From the NCBI GenBank assembly GCA_016705065.1, contig JADIYY010000001.1:186001-250000 (forward strand): a stretch of 64,000 bases of DNA, given 5' to 3'. Every line of letters starts with the position of its first letter. The stretch's first letter is position 1. The position numbers and the translations under genes are program-made. This DNA comes from Candidatus Aalborgiella aggregata (GTDB lineage Bacteria > Pseudomonadota > Gammaproteobacteria > Burkholderiales > Burkholderiaceae_C). The notes below the pieces were generated by a model. It was not told where the DNA came from, did no database searches, and was given only the letters and a program-made list of their open reading frames with translations. This document shows positions 15,888-24,730 of the stretch, piece by piece.

Positions 15888-18412
15888 ATCGGTGTCAGCT
15901 TCGCAACACTGAGTGCCAACCACTTGGTACCGTGTCGCGAAAAGTTAACCTGGGCTTTGGCGTCATCGCCGGTGCCTTCTAAGGTGAGCAATTTGCCTTC
16001 ACCAAATTTGGGATGAAAGACCTGCATGCCGGCGCGCAAGCCGTGTGCGGGTTCTGCTTTTTGGGCGGGCACGGGTGGACTAGCAAAACGTTCATAATTA
16101 ACTGAGTTTTTAGTTCCAAATTGGCCTCTAGATGGCGTGTTGTATGCCTGATATGCTCCTGGATTAATAGCAGTATTAAAGCCAGAACCAAAGCCGGAAG
16201 TTTTGGGACTGATCCATTTCAAGGCGTCTTCTGGCAGTTCGTCGAAAAAGCGGCTCTTCAAGTTGTAACGGGTTTGACCATGCAACATGCGGGTTTGAGA
16301 ATGGCTCAAGTACAAACGCTTGCGCGCGCGCGTGATGGCGACGTACATCAAGCGGCGCTCTTCTTCCAAGCCGCCCGCGTCTGACAGCGAGTTTTCATGC
16401 GGGAACAAGCCTTCTTCCAAACCACCAATGAACACACAATCAAATTCTAAACCTTTGGATGCGTGAACCGTCATAAGTTGAATGGCGTCTTGCCCGGCTT
16501 GGGCTTGGTTGTCGCCAGACTCCAGTGCGGCATGGGTCAGAAATGCATTCAGTGGTGACATGGTTTCACCTGTGGCGAATTCAGCATCCAGTGCGGCATC
16601 GATGCTTTGTGCTTCGCTACTGGTTGTTTCGGCTACATCAACATCCAGTTCATCCAAATTCGTCACAGCTTCGCTGGCCAATAAATTCACATCGTCAACA
16701 CTTAATCCTTGGCTGGCAGGGCTTTGTGTCAGCTTGGCATCTGGACGTAACCCATCACGCATCGCCACCGCATGTTTGCCAAAGCCTTCGATGGTGACAA
16801 AACTTTCAGCAGCATTGACCAATTCTTCCAAATTTTCTATGCGGTCTTCGCCTTCACGGTCTGCCCTGTAATGGTCAATTAATCCACTGCTGTCCAACAC
16901 CAACTCAATGATTTCACGCAAGGTGGCGCTATGCGTTTGTTCGCGCATCACGTCTATTTTTGCGACAAATGCCGATATGTTGGCACCTGCTTTACCACTG
17001 AGAAATGAAGCCGCTTCACTCAAAGCGCAATTGGCTGCTTTAGCGGCATCCTGTAATTGTTCAATGCTGCGTGCGCCTATGCCGCGTGGTGGAAAGTTCA
17101 ACACACGCAGAAAGCTCGTGTCATCGCGTGGGTTTTCCAGTAAACGCAAATAGGCGAGGGCGTGTTTGATTTCAGCGCGTTCAAAAAAGCGCAAGCCACC
17201 ATACACGCGATAAGGCATGGCGGCATTGAACAGCGCGGTTTCAATCACGCGGCTTTGGGCGTTGCTGCGGTAGAGAATGGCGATCTCTTTTTTATCCATG
17301 CTGCCATCCACGCCATCACCACGTACCAGTTGTTTGATTTCATCGACAATCCAAGTGGCTTCTGCAAAATCGCTGGTGGATTCCACCACGCGCACGGGCT
17401 CACCTGGCCCTTGGCTGGTACGCAGGTTTTTACCCAAGCGGCGGCTGTTGTGGCTGATGAGCTCGTTGGCAGAATCCAAAATATTGCTGCCACTGCGGTA
17501 GTTCTCTTCTAGCTTGATTTGGTGTTGCACATCAAACTCGCGCACAAAATCAGCCATGTTGCCTACACGTGCGCCGCGAAAAGCGTAAATGCTTTGGTCA
17601 TCGTCGCCCACCGCCATCACGCAACCCGTGGCTTGGAAACTGTGTTGCGCAGTCGCGTGCAAGGTGTCCAAACCACCGCACAGCATTTTGATCCACGCAT
17701 ATTGCAAACGGTTGGTGTCTTGAAATTCGTCAATCAAGATATGCCTAAAACGGCGCTGGTAATGGGATCGAATCGATTCGTTATCCCGCAGCAATTCATA
17801 GCTGCGCAGCATCAACTCGCCGAAATCGCATACGCCTTCGCGTTGGCATTGGTCTTCGTAGAGCTGGTACAGCTCGGTTTTTTTGCGAGTGTCGGGGTCT
17901 CTGGTTTCAACGTCTTTGGGGCGCAGACCATCTTCTTTGCAGCCGGCAATGAACCACATCAATTGTTTGGGTGGATAACGTTCATCGTCCACATTGAACT
18001 GCTTGCACAAACGTTTGATGGCACTCAATTGGTCTTGCGTATCCAATATTTGAAAGCTTTGCGGTAAATTTGCCGCTTGGTAATGGGTGCGCAGCAAGCG
18101 ATTGCACAGGCCATGAAAAGTACCAATCCACATGCCCCGCACATTGATGGGCAACATGGCACTCAAGCGCGTCATCATTTCCTTTGCCGCCTTGTTGGTA
18201 AAGGTCACAGCCATCACACCCCCAGGTGTGATTTGTGATGTTTGCAGGAGCCAAGCAATGCGTGTGGTCAGCACCCGTGTTTTTCCAGAACCGGCACCTG
18301 CCAATATCAAGGCATGGACAGGAGGCAACGTGACAGCAGCTAGTTGTTCGGGGTTAAGGTTTTGCAGCAAGAGGTTATTTTGCGACTGGGGAATATTTGT
18401 ATCGGAAAACAT
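15884..18412 (-). CDS. uvrD: ATP-dependent DNA helicase UvrD/PcrA type
   Basis: An 842-residue superfamily 1A helicase for nucleotide-excision and mismatch repair. Helicase motifs appear in order: AGAGSGKTRVL (Walker A), LIDEFQDTN (Walker B), GDDDQSIYAFRGA (III), QLMTVHASKGLEFD (V) and RRLMYVAITRARKRL (VI). It is about 120 residues longer than E. coli UvrD. The extra length comes from an acidic, Ser/Asp/Glu-rich insertion at about residues 555-617 and from the C-terminal linker. That linker includes residues about 745-766, which appear to come from a diverged mini-element. The C-terminus (VFHPKFGEGKLL, then a small Tudor-like fold) matches the RNA-polymerase-interacting end of UvrD/PcrA. I see no LexA-type box in the 58-base upstream spacer. 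Confidence 0.95.
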   Translation of the reverse strand: MFSDTNIPQSQNNLLLQNLNPEQLAAVTLPPVHALILAGAGSGKTRVLTTRIAWLLQTSQITPGGVMAVTFTNKAAKEMMTRLSAMLPINVRGMWIGTFHGLCNRLLRTHYQAANLPQSFQILDTQDQLSAIKRLCKQFNVDDERYPPKQLMWFIAGCKEDGLRPKDVETRDPDTRKKTELYQLYEDQCQREGVCDFGELMLRSYELLRDNESIRSHYQRRFRHILIDEFQDTNRLQYAWIKMLCGGLDTLHATAQHSFQATGCVMAVGDDDQSIYAFRGARVGNMADFVREFDVQHQIKLEENYRSGSNILDSANELISHNSRRLGKNLRTSQGPGEPVRVVESTSDFAEATWIVDEIKQLVRGDGVDGSMDKKEIAILYRSNAQSRVIETALFNAAMPYRVYGGLRFFERAEIKHALAYLRLLENPRDDTSFLRVLNFPPRGIGARSIEQLQDAAKAANCALSEAASFLSGKAGANISAFVAKIDVMREQTHSATLREIIELVLDSSGLIDHYRADREGEDRIENLEELVNAAESFVTIEGFGKHAVAMRDGLRPDAKLTQSPASQGLSVDDVNLLASEAVTNLDELDVDVAETTSSEAQSIDAALDAEFATGETMSPLNAFLTHAALESGDNQAQAGQDAIQLMTVHASKGLEFDCVFIGGLEEGLFPHENSLSDAGGLEEERRLMYVAITRARKRLYLSHSQTRMLHGQTRYNLKSRFFDELPEDALKWISPKTSGFGSGFNTAINPGAYQAYNTPSRGQFGTKNSVNYERFASPPVPAQKAEPAHGLRAGMQVFHPKFGEGKLLTLEGTGDDAKAQVNFSRHGTKWLALSVAKLTPI
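16115..16180 (+). repeat. Diverged mini-element, copy 11 (inside uvrD)
   Basis: Plus-strand GGCCTCTAGATGGCGTGTTG, then TATGCCTGATATGCT and GGATTAATAGCA, aligns with the family core and right end with several substitutions. Read on the minus strand it encodes TAINPGAYQAYNTPSRGQFG, which lines up with the element-encoded peptide in xdhB (NAIKFIAGQAINTLSTGQNG). It is the least certain copy; the peptide-level match is the better evidence. Confidence 0.5.
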
Positions 18413-18430
18413 AGCGATATTGTAGGTTGA

Positions 18431-18440
18431 GGGTTAACCC
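18431..18440. promoter_or_regulatory. Perfect 10-base palindrome between divergent genes
   Basis: GGGTTAACCC lies in the 58-base spacer between uvrD (minus) and the Fe-ADH gene (plus), 19 bases before the uvrD start. The position suits an operator, but a 10-base palindrome can occur by chance and no second copy was noticed. Confidence 0.25.
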
Positions 18441-18470
18441 ATATTGAAGCTAAATCGGGCACAATAGTGC

Positions 18471-19607
18471 ATGGCCTATATTTACTACCTCACCCATATT
18501 CAATTTGAACCAGGCGCTATCAAGTTGCTCAAACAAGAGTGCGACAGGGTTGGCATCACCCGACCGCTGATCGTGACGGATCAAGGTGTCAAAGCTGCTG
18601 GCATTTTGGATAAAGCCCTGCAGCAAATTGCAGGTTTGAATCCAGCAGTATTTGATCAAACACCATCCAACCCTACTGAAGCTTCTGTACGTGCTGCGGC
18701 TGATTTGTACAAAAAAAATAACTGTGACGGTTTGATTGCGGTGGGTGGCGGTTCATCCATCGATTGTGCCAAAGGTGTCGCAATTGCTGCAACACATGAA
18801 GGCTCATTGTCAACTTACGCCACGATTGAAGGCGGTTCTCCCCGCATCACCGAGCGAGTAGCTCCCCTTATAGCCGTGCCCACCACCAGTGGCACGGGCA
18901 GTGAAGTGGCACGCGGTGCCATTTTGATCGTGGATGATCACCGCAAATTGGGTTTTCACTCTTGGCATCTGCTACCTAAGGCGGCCATTTGTGACCCCGA
19001 ATTGACATTGGGTTTACCACCCATGCTGACTGCGGCCACTGGTATGGACGCAATAGCGCATTGCATGGAAACATTCATGGCACCGGCATTCAATCCACCG
19101 GCAGATGGCATTGGTTTGGACGGTTTGACACGTGCTTGGGCGCATATTGCGCGTGCGACCAGCAACGGAAGTGACTTGGAAGCTCGCTTGAATATGATGA
19201 GTGCATCGATGCAAGGCGCTATGGCATTTCAAAAAGGTTTGGGTTGTGTGCACAGTTTGAGTCACAGTTTGGGCGGGGTTGATCCACGCTTGCACCACGG
19301 CACTTTGAATGCCATGTTTTTGCCAGCAGTCGTCAGATTCAACGCCACAGCACCCAGCGTACAAAATGAACACCGTTTAGACCGAATGGCACACGCCATG
19401 GGTTTAAAGTCTGGAAGCGACATACCTGAAGCTATTAAAGACATGAATGCCCAGCTTGGCTTGCCATCAGGTTTACAGGCAATGGGTGTACAGCGCGATT
19501 GGTATGAAAAAATCATTCATGGTGCCATGCAGGACCATTGCCACAAAACAAATCCAAGAATCGCCACAGCGCAAGATTACGAACAAATGTTGCTGGCAGC
19601 GATGTAA
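18471..19607 (+). CDS. Iron-containing (group III) alcohol dehydrogenase
   Basis: A 378-residue NAD(P)-dependent dehydrogenase of the Fe-ADH family. The nucleotide site is GLIAVGGGSSIDCAKG, followed by AVPTTSGTGSEVARGA. Metal ligands are in the segments GMDAIAHCMETFMAP and HSLSHSLGGVDPRLHHG, so the usual Asp and three His positions are present. The start ATG at 18471 is close to the divergent uvrD promoter region. The family includes 1,3-propanediol, 4-hydroxybutyrate, methanol and lactaldehyde dehydrogenases, and sequence alone does not choose among them. The gene is monocistronic and is followed by a terminator. Confidence 0.9.
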   Translation: MAYIYYLTHIQFEPGAIKLLKQECDRVGITRPLIVTDQGVKAAGILDKALQQIAGLNPAVFDQTPSNPTEASVRAAADLYKKNNCDGLIAVGGGSSIDCAKGVAIAATHEGSLSTYATIEGGSPRITERVAPLIAVPTTSGTGSEVARGAILIVDDHRKLGFHSWHLLPKAAICDPELTLGLPPMLTAATGMDAIAHCMETFMAPAFNPPADGIGLDGLTRAWAHIARATSNGSDLEARLNMMSASMQGAMAFQKGLGCVHSLSHSLGGVDPRLHHGTLNAMFLPAVVRFNATAPSVQNEHRLDRMAHAMGLKSGSDIPEAIKDMNAQLGLPSGLQAMGVQRDWYEKIIHGAMQDHCHKTNPRIATAQDYEQMLLAAM

Positions 19608-19626
19608 GGTTCAGAAATAAATCTAA

Positions 19627-19647
19627 AAATCAGTTTTGCACTGATTT
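19627..19647. other. Inverted repeat downstream of Fe-ADH gene
   Basis: AAATCAGT / ACTGATTT, an 8-base inverted repeat with a TTTGC loop, about 20 bases after the Fe-ADH stop. No T-run follows, so it is more likely an RNA 3-prime stabilising hairpin than a terminator. Confidence 0.5.
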
Positions 19648-19668
19648 CAGAAGCTGGTAGAATCAATC

Positions 19669-19704
19669 ACCGGGCTCAAGCAATTGTGGCTCGGTTTTTT
19701 TTGG
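19669..19704 (+). terminator. Rho-independent terminator after Fe-ADH gene
   Basis: ACCGGGCT pairs with GGCTCGGT (two G-U pairs) around an 11-base loop and is followed by a run of eight T at 19695-19702. It ends the Fe-ADH transcript ahead of guaC. Confidence 0.8.
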
Positions 19705-19780
19705 CCTTCTTTTTTCTATTGACAAAATACCGACTCCAATCCAAATGCTCATACATATTGGTCATATTTTTTTGAAATAT

Positions 19781-19799
19781 CTCGCCCAGTGAGGGTGAG
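19781..19799 (+). promoter_or_regulatory. Hairpin in the guaC leader
   Basis: CTCGCCC / GGGTGAG, a 7-base stem with one G-U pair around the loop AGTGA, ending 23 bases before the guaC ATG. No ribosome site of normal strength is seen between it and the ATG (only GAGGCTTGAGGCT), so the hairpin may affect initiation. It does not look like a known purine riboswitch; those need a three-way junction. Confidence 0.4.
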
Positions 19800-19822
19800 A
19801 AAAATCTGAGAGGCTTGAGGCT

Positions 19823-20800
19823 ATGGAAATTTTTGATTACGACAACGTTTTGTTATTGCCACGTAAATGCCGTGTGCTGAGTCGTTCAGAATGCGACGCG
19901 GGCATTGAACTGGGAGGACGCAAGTTTCGTATTCCCGTAGTTCCTGCCAATATGAAAACCGTTGTCAATGTGCCGCTGTGTGTGTGGATGGCAAAAAATG
20001 GTTATTTTTATGTCATGCACCGTTTTGACATCGACAATGTGCAGTTCGTCAAAGACATGCGCGATGCGGGCGTTTTTGCTTCCATTTCGCTGGGCGTGAA
20101 ACAAGCCGATTACGACACTGTGAACCAACTCAAAGCACAAGGTTTAAGCCCAGATTACATCACCATCGACATTGCCCATGGCCATGCTGACAGTGTGAAA
20201 AACATGATCACATATTTGAAAGAGAATCTGCCATCAGCTTTCATCATTGCGGGCAATGTGGGTACTCCTGAAGCTATCATCGATTTGGAAACTTGGGGTG
20301 CCGATGCCACTAAAGTGGGTATTGGACCTGGCAAGGTTTGCATCACTAGATTGAAAACAGGGTTTGGCACAGGTGGGTGGCAGCTGAGCGCATTGAAGTG
20401 GTGTGCCCGGGTGGCGACCAAGCCCATCATTGCCGATGGTGGTATCCGTGAACACGGTGACATTGCCAAATCTATACGCTTTGGCGCTTCGATGGTGATG
20501 ATTGGTTCCATGTTGGCTGGGCACGAAGAAAGCCCAGGTAAAACGGTGGAAGTAGACGGCGATTTGTTCAAAGAGTATTACGGCTCTGCCTCTGATCACA
20601 ACAAAGGTGAATACAAGCACGTAGAAGGCAAGCGCATCTTAGAGCCCATCAAAGGCAAGTTGAGTGATACCTTAATTGAGATGGAACAAGACGTGCAAAG
20701 CTCCATCAGCTACTCGGGTGGCACCAAATTGCTGGATATTCGCAAAGTGAATTATGTCATCTTGGGTGGTGACAATGCTGGCGAACATTTGTTGATGTAA
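19823..20800 (+). CDS. guaC: GMP reductase
   Basis: A 325-residue TIM-barrel enzyme of the IMPDH/GMPR family that converts GMP to IMP with release of ammonia and oxidation of NADPH. The catalytic Cys lies in GIGPGKVCITRLKTGFG, the phosphate site in ADGGIREHGDIAKSI, and the N-terminus FDYDNVLLLPRKCRVLSRSE matches the short bacterial GuaC type that lacks CBS domains. Length matches that subfamily. It salvages guanine nucleotides, feeding the same purine pool that the xdh/puu genes degrade. It is followed after 47 bases by greB with no terminator, so read-through is likely. Confidence 0.96.
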   Translation: MEIFDYDNVLLLPRKCRVLSRSECDAGIELGGRKFRIPVVPANMKTVVNVPLCVWMAKNGYFYVMHRFDIDNVQFVKDMRDAGVFASISLGVKQADYDTVNQLKAQGLSPDYITIDIAHGHADSVKNMITYLKENLPSAFIIAGNVGTPEAIIDLETWGADATKVGIGPGKVCITRLKTGFGTGGWQLSALKWCARVATKPIIADGGIREHGDIAKSIRFGASMVMIGSMLAGHEESPGKTVEVDGDLFKEYYGSASDHNKGEYKHVEGKRILEPIKGKLSDTLIEMEQDVQSSISYSGGTKLLDIRKVNYVILGGDNAGEHLLM

Positions 20801-20847
20801 TTACACTTCATTCATTCTGATTCTTTCATTTCAAATCGCACTGGCCT

Positions 20848-21426
20848 ATGAACAAGGCTTTCACAAAAGAGTTGGATGCTGATAAGGATGATGACGATTT
20901 AGGTTTGCTGCCATTGCCAGCAGGCGGCAAAAATTACATTACGCCAGCAGGCTATGCGCGATTGCGCAAAGAGTTCATGACCCTTATGGACAGTGAGCGT
21001 CCCAAAGTGGTGGAGGCCGTGCATTGGGCTGCCAAAAACGGGGACCGGTCCGAAAATGGCGACTACATTTACGGCAAGAAACGCTTGCGAGAAATTGACA
21101 AACGCATTCGTTTTCTGAGCAAGCGATTGGAAATTGCAGAAGTGGTTGATACCAGTATTCACCAAGGTGCGGATCAAGTGTTTTTTGGTGCGACTGTCCG
21201 TTATGAAGAATCATCGAGTTTGAGCGCTTTTGTGCAACAGCGCACTGTGACCATCATGGGGATTGATGAGGCTGATAACCAGCAAGGCCAAGTGAGTTGG
21301 GTGTCGCCCATAGCGCGCGCATTGCTGCGGGCACATGTGGGAGATGAAGTGAACATGGTCACGCCATCTGGTGTTTACGCCATTGTGGTTTTGTCAGTGG
21401 CGTATCCCTGCAAAACTGCCACTTAG
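20848..21426 (+). CDS. greB: Transcription elongation factor GreB
   Basis: A 192-residue Gre factor that rescues backtracked RNA polymerase by stimulating transcript cleavage. An N-terminal 30-residue acidic extension precedes the coiled-coil domain, whose tip carries the basic and acidic residues of GDRSENGDYIYGKKRLREID, the GreB-type signature. The C-terminal FKBP-like domain ends VSWVSPIARALLRAHVGDE. Length exceeds E. coli GreB (158) because of the N-terminal extension. It is convergent with spoT, whose stop lies 17 bases downstream. Confidence 0.95.
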   Translation: MNKAFTKELDADKDDDDLGLLPLPAGGKNYITPAGYARLRKEFMTLMDSERPKVVEAVHWAAKNGDRSENGDYIYGKKRLREIDKRIRFLSKRLEIAEVVDTSIHQGADQVFFGATVRYEESSSLSAFVQQRTVTIMGIDEADNQQGQVSWVSPIARALLRAHVGDEVNMVTPSGVYAIVVLSVAYPCKTAT

Positions 21427-21443
21427 TTCGTAATTTGTATTAT

Positions 21444-23654
21444 CTAATTCGAAGTACGAGTTGGAATAATACGCGTAGCCGAAATGACGCTGTCGGTACG
21501 TCTCACTTTATTCAGCGCTTCTTCAAGATGTGCTTTATCGCGAACCGACAATATAAACCGCAAGTCTATCGCCTCTTGTGCCAACTCTTTGCCCATGTCA
21601 ACGTGAGAAATGTCGACTTCGGCATTGGCCAATGCCACCGACACTTTGGCCAAAACGCCCTTGCCGTTAACTACCGTAATCAATACACCCACTTCAAAAT
21701 TTCGAACTGGTTCATCAGACCATTCAACAGGAATAAATCGTTCGGCGTCTTTTTTCTGTAACCTTTGCACAGTATTGCAATCACTGACGTGAACAGCCAA
21801 ACCTTCACCTCGACCTAAATAACCCAATATCGCATCGCCAGGTACGGGCCGGCAACAACTTGCGTATTGCACAGAAGCGCTCTCGCTGCCGTCCAGAATG
21901 ATGGAACTTGCGGCAACTTTGTCGGTGGCCAAAAACCGTTCACGTGTAATTAACAGCGTATCTAACTTTTTACCGCTGTCCACAAGAAGTTTGGCAAGAC
22001 GCTTGGCGACAATGCTGGCGATGCGTTTGCCCAATGCAATATCAGACATCAATTCCGCAACGTCACGATTGCCCGTAAATCGCAGCAATTTATCCCAAAT
22101 GGCTTGATTGGAGGTGTTGTGTGCTGGAAGTGCAACCACGCCTTCTGCACGTATTGCCAGGCTAAGCAATTTCTCGCCTAAATCCACAGACTCCGTCAAT
22201 GCCATGGATTTGAGGTGATGGCGAATCTTGGATCGGGCTCTTGCGGTTTTAACGAAATTCAGCCAAGCTGGATTCGGATTGTTGGTACTGCCTGCGGTTA
22301 CTTCAATGATGTCACCATTTTTTACTTCGGTACGCAAAGGTACAGGCAAACCATTGATTTTGGCAGCCGTGGCACGGTCGCCCATGTTGGTGTGAATGGC
22401 ATAGGCAAAATCAATTACCGTGGCACCTCGGGGTAAGGTGATAATTTTGTTTTTCGGTGTGAATACATACACATCGTCAGGAAATAAATCAATTTTGACG
22501 TGCTCAAAAAATTCTGTTGCATCCCGCGTTTCGTCATGTATATCGAGCAGGGATTGCAACCATTTGGCGTTCATGCGCTCCGTGCTGGGTGCGTCATTTT
22601 CATCCGCTTTGTACAACCAATGGGCAGCAACACCAGATTCTGCAACCATATCCATGGCATGCGTGCGCAATTGAAACTCGATATTGATGCCTGCTGGCCC
22701 AATCAAGGTGGTGTGCAAAGATTGGTAACCATTTGGTTTGGGTATAGCGATGTAATCTTTGAATTTTCCCGGAACAGGTTTGAACATCTGATGCATCAAA
22801 CCCATTGCTGTGTAGCAGTCGATGGTTGTAGGGACCACTAATCTAAAACCATAAATATCGGTTACTTGGGCAAAACTGAGATGTTTGCCATCCATTTTTT
22901 TGTAGATAGAGTAAAGGGATTTTTCTCGCCCAAAAATTTGCACTGGCATCTTTAAAGACGCAAATGAAGCTTCCACCTGAACGCGTACAGTTTTAATCAG
23001 GTCTTTGCGACGGCTACGCGCTTTGGTAACGGCTTTTGACAATATGTCGTAGCGCCACGGTTGCAAATGTTTGAATGCCAAATCTTGCAACTCACGATAG
23101 GTTTGGTTCAGTCCCAATCGGTGTGCTATGGGTGCATAGATGTCGATGGTCTCTGCTGAAATACGACCCCATTTGGTACGCGGCATGTCACTCATGGTGC
23201 GCATGTTATGGGTGCGGTCTGCCAATTTAATTAAAATCACCCGCACGTCTTTGGCCATGGCCAATAGCATTTTGCGAAACGATTCAGCTTGGTTTTCTTC
23301 GCGTGTGCTGAATTCCAGTTTATCCAGTTTGGTCAGGCCATCAACCAATTCAGCTACAGGTGCACCAAATCGTTCTATCAAATCGGTTTTCGTGATGCCG
23401 CAATCTTCCATGGCATCATGCAAGAGAGCTGCCATTAACGCATGGGCATCCAATTTCCACGTTGTGCACATCGCAGCGACGGCTATAGGATGTGTGATGT
23501 AAGGTGCGCCACTATTGCGCAACTGACCCAAATGGGCTTCGTCGGCGTAACGGTATGCTTGGCGTACAGACTCAACATCGGACGCGCTCAAATAATCCAG
23601 TTTTTCTAATAAACCAGCAAAACTCGAAATTTCAGTTAGAACGGCAACATTCAT
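21444..23654 (-). CDS. spoT: Bifunctional (p)ppGpp synthetase/hydrolase
   Basis: A 736-residue RelA/SpoT homologue. The N-terminal HD hydrolase domain keeps HDAMED and the upstream YITHPIAVA segment, so hydrolysis should work. The synthetase domain has REKSLYSIYKKM and DIYGFRLVV. The TGS domain (VYVFTPKNKIITLPRGATV) and a C-terminal ACT domain (FEVGVLITVVNGKGVLAKVS) follow. An intact HD site identifies it as SpoT/Rel rather than a synthetase-only RelA. It lies downstream of gmk and rpoZ on the same strand, the usual order in this group, but a strong hairpin separates it from rpoZ. Confidence 0.96.
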   Translation of the reverse strand: MNVAVLTEISSFAGLLEKLDYLSASDVESVRQAYRYADEAHLGQLRNSGAPYITHPIAVAAMCTTWKLDAHALMAALLHDAMEDCGITKTDLIERFGAPVAELVDGLTKLDKLEFSTREENQAESFRKMLLAMAKDVRVILIKLADRTHNMRTMSDMPRTKWGRISAETIDIYAPIAHRLGLNQTYRELQDLAFKHLQPWRYDILSKAVTKARSRRKDLIKTVRVQVEASFASLKMPVQIFGREKSLYSIYKKMDGKHLSFAQVTDIYGFRLVVPTTIDCYTAMGLMHQMFKPVPGKFKDYIAIPKPNGYQSLHTTLIGPAGINIEFQLRTHAMDMVAESGVAAHWLYKADENDAPSTERMNAKWLQSLLDIHDETRDATEFFEHVKIDLFPDDVYVFTPKNKIITLPRGATVIDFAYAIHTNMGDRATAAKINGLPVPLRTEVKNGDIIEVTAGSTNNPNPAWLNFVKTARARSKIRHHLKSMALTESVDLGEKLLSLAIRAEGVVALPAHNTSNQAIWDKLLRFTGNRDVAELMSDIALGKRIASIVAKRLAKLLVDSGKKLDTLLITRERFLATDKVAASSIILDGSESASVQYASCCRPVPGDAILGYLGRGEGLAVHVSDCNTVQRLQKKDAERFIPVEWSDEPVRNFEVGVLITVVNGKGVLAKVSVALANAEVDISHVDMGKELAQEAIDLRFILSVRDKAHLEEALNKVRRTDSVISATRIIPTRTSN

Positions 23655-23713
23655 GCCTCTACTTTATCCGCATGTGTCATGAATTCAAGTCAGCAGACTA
23701 AAAAACACCAAAA

Positions 23714-23739
23714 AAAAAGCACCTGAACAGGTGCTTTTT
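23714..23739. terminator. Rho-independent terminator between rpoZ and spoT
   Basis: AAAAAGCACCT / AGGTGCTTTTT, an 11-base perfect inverted repeat with a GAAC loop and a further T-run on the minus strand. It lies 32 bases after the rpoZ stop and 60 bases before the spoT start, so it should limit gmk-rpoZ transcripts from entering spoT. Confidence 0.88.
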
Positions 23740-23770
23740 CCTTATATGTCGACTTGCCTCAAGTGGAAAT

Positions 23771-23974
23771 TTAACTTGGCACTTTGCGCAGCATTTCTAA
23801 GCCAATTTTTCCTTCTGCAATTTCGCGCAATGCGGTGACAGCTGGTTTGTTTTTGCTTTCGATTTTTGGCATATGACCTTGGCTGAGCATACGTGCACGG
23901 TATGTGGCGGCTAAAACCAGTTGAAAGCGATTGGGGATTTGTTGTAAACAATCTTCTACGGTGATACGTGCCAT
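23771..23974 (-). CDS. rpoZ: DNA-directed RNA polymerase omega subunit
   Basis: A 67-residue omega subunit that assists RNA polymerase assembly and, with SpoT, ppGpp response. It starts MARITVEDCLQQIPNRFQLV and includes AATYRARML and KPAVTALREIAEGKIG, the whole conserved core. The start is the ATG with complement 23972-23974; a longer in-frame reading runs back into gmk and has no family similarity before this Met. It follows gmk by 49 bases. Confidence 0.97.
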   Translation of the reverse strand: MARITVEDCLQQIPNRFQLVLAATYRARMLSQGHMPKIESKNKPAVTALREIAEGKIGLEMLRKVPS

Positions 23975-24023
23975 TAAAACTCCAGAACTATGAAAATATA
24001 AAAAATATAAATTAAGAAAAAAA

Positions 24024-24659
24024 TTATGCGATATTAAGGGCTGCAAATGTTGCAGATTTGTTGCGTCGTTGAGCTGCAAATTTGAGGCGTTGTGCGTGAA
24101 CAATCGCTTTTAAGTCAAAAAGTGCACTGTCGAATGATTCGTTGATTATAACGAAATCGAATTCTTTGGCTTGAGCAACCTCAATTTGTGCATTTTTAAG
24201 GCGCAATTCAATCACATCTGGGCTGTCCTCACCGCGCCGTTCCAAGCGAGATCGCAACTCATCCCAGCTAGGCGGCAGAATGAAAATCAATATGGCATTA
24301 GCGAAAATGTGTTTGATTTGCAATGCGCCTTGGAAATCGATTTCCAAAATGACATCTGTTCCTGTCGAGGTGAGATCTTGAATGGTTGTTTTAGAGGTGC
24401 CATAGCGCTGACCATGAACGTGCGCCCATTCCATGAAGGCGTCTTTGTTGACCATGTCGTCAAACTCAGAATTCGAAACAAAATAGTACTCACGGCCATG
24501 CTTTTCTTGACCACGAGGTGCGCGCGTGGTGTGCGAAATAGAAGGATGAACCCGTGAATCTAGTTCCATCAAAGCCTTAACAAGGCTGGATTTGCCTGCA
24601 CCACTGGGTGCTGCTATGACATAGAGCTGACCTGGGAAATCAATGTTGGATTTTTCCAT
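24024..24659 (-). CDS. gmk: Guanylate kinase
   Basis: A 211-residue P-loop kinase that phosphorylates GMP to GDP. The P-loop is APSGAGKSSLVKAL near residue 15; the GMP-binding region is SISHTTRAPRGQEKHGREYYF, and EIDFQGALQIK is the Walker B-like segment. Length is normal. It is the first gene of the gmk-rpoZ unit, after a long inverted repeat that separates it from yicC. Confidence 0.97.
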   Translation of the reverse strand: MEKSNIDFPGQLYVIAAPSGAGKSSLVKALMELDSRVHPSISHTTRAPRGQEKHGREYYFVSNSEFDDMVNKDAFMEWAHVHGQRYGTSKTTIQDLTSTGTDVILEIDFQGALQIKHIFANAILIFILPPSWDELRSRLERRGEDSPDVIELRLKNAQIEVAQAKEFDFVIINESFDSALFDLKAIVHAQRLKFAAQRRNKSATFAALNIA

Positions 24660-24676
24660 AACTGATTTTACAGAAA

Positions 24677-24721
24677 TAATGGCCCATAAATTGTCATTGA
24701 ATCGACATTAATGGGCCATTA
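24677..24721. other. Long perfect inverted repeat between yicC and gmk
   Basis: TAATGGCCCAT at 24677-24687 and its exact complement ATGGGCCATTA at 24711-24721, with a 23-base loop. It lies between the yicC stop and the gmk start. There is no long T-run, so it is not a classical terminator; it may be a weak terminator, an mRNA-end hairpin, or a two-half operator for gmk. Confidence 0.55.
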
Positions 24722-24730
24722 ATTGGCTAA

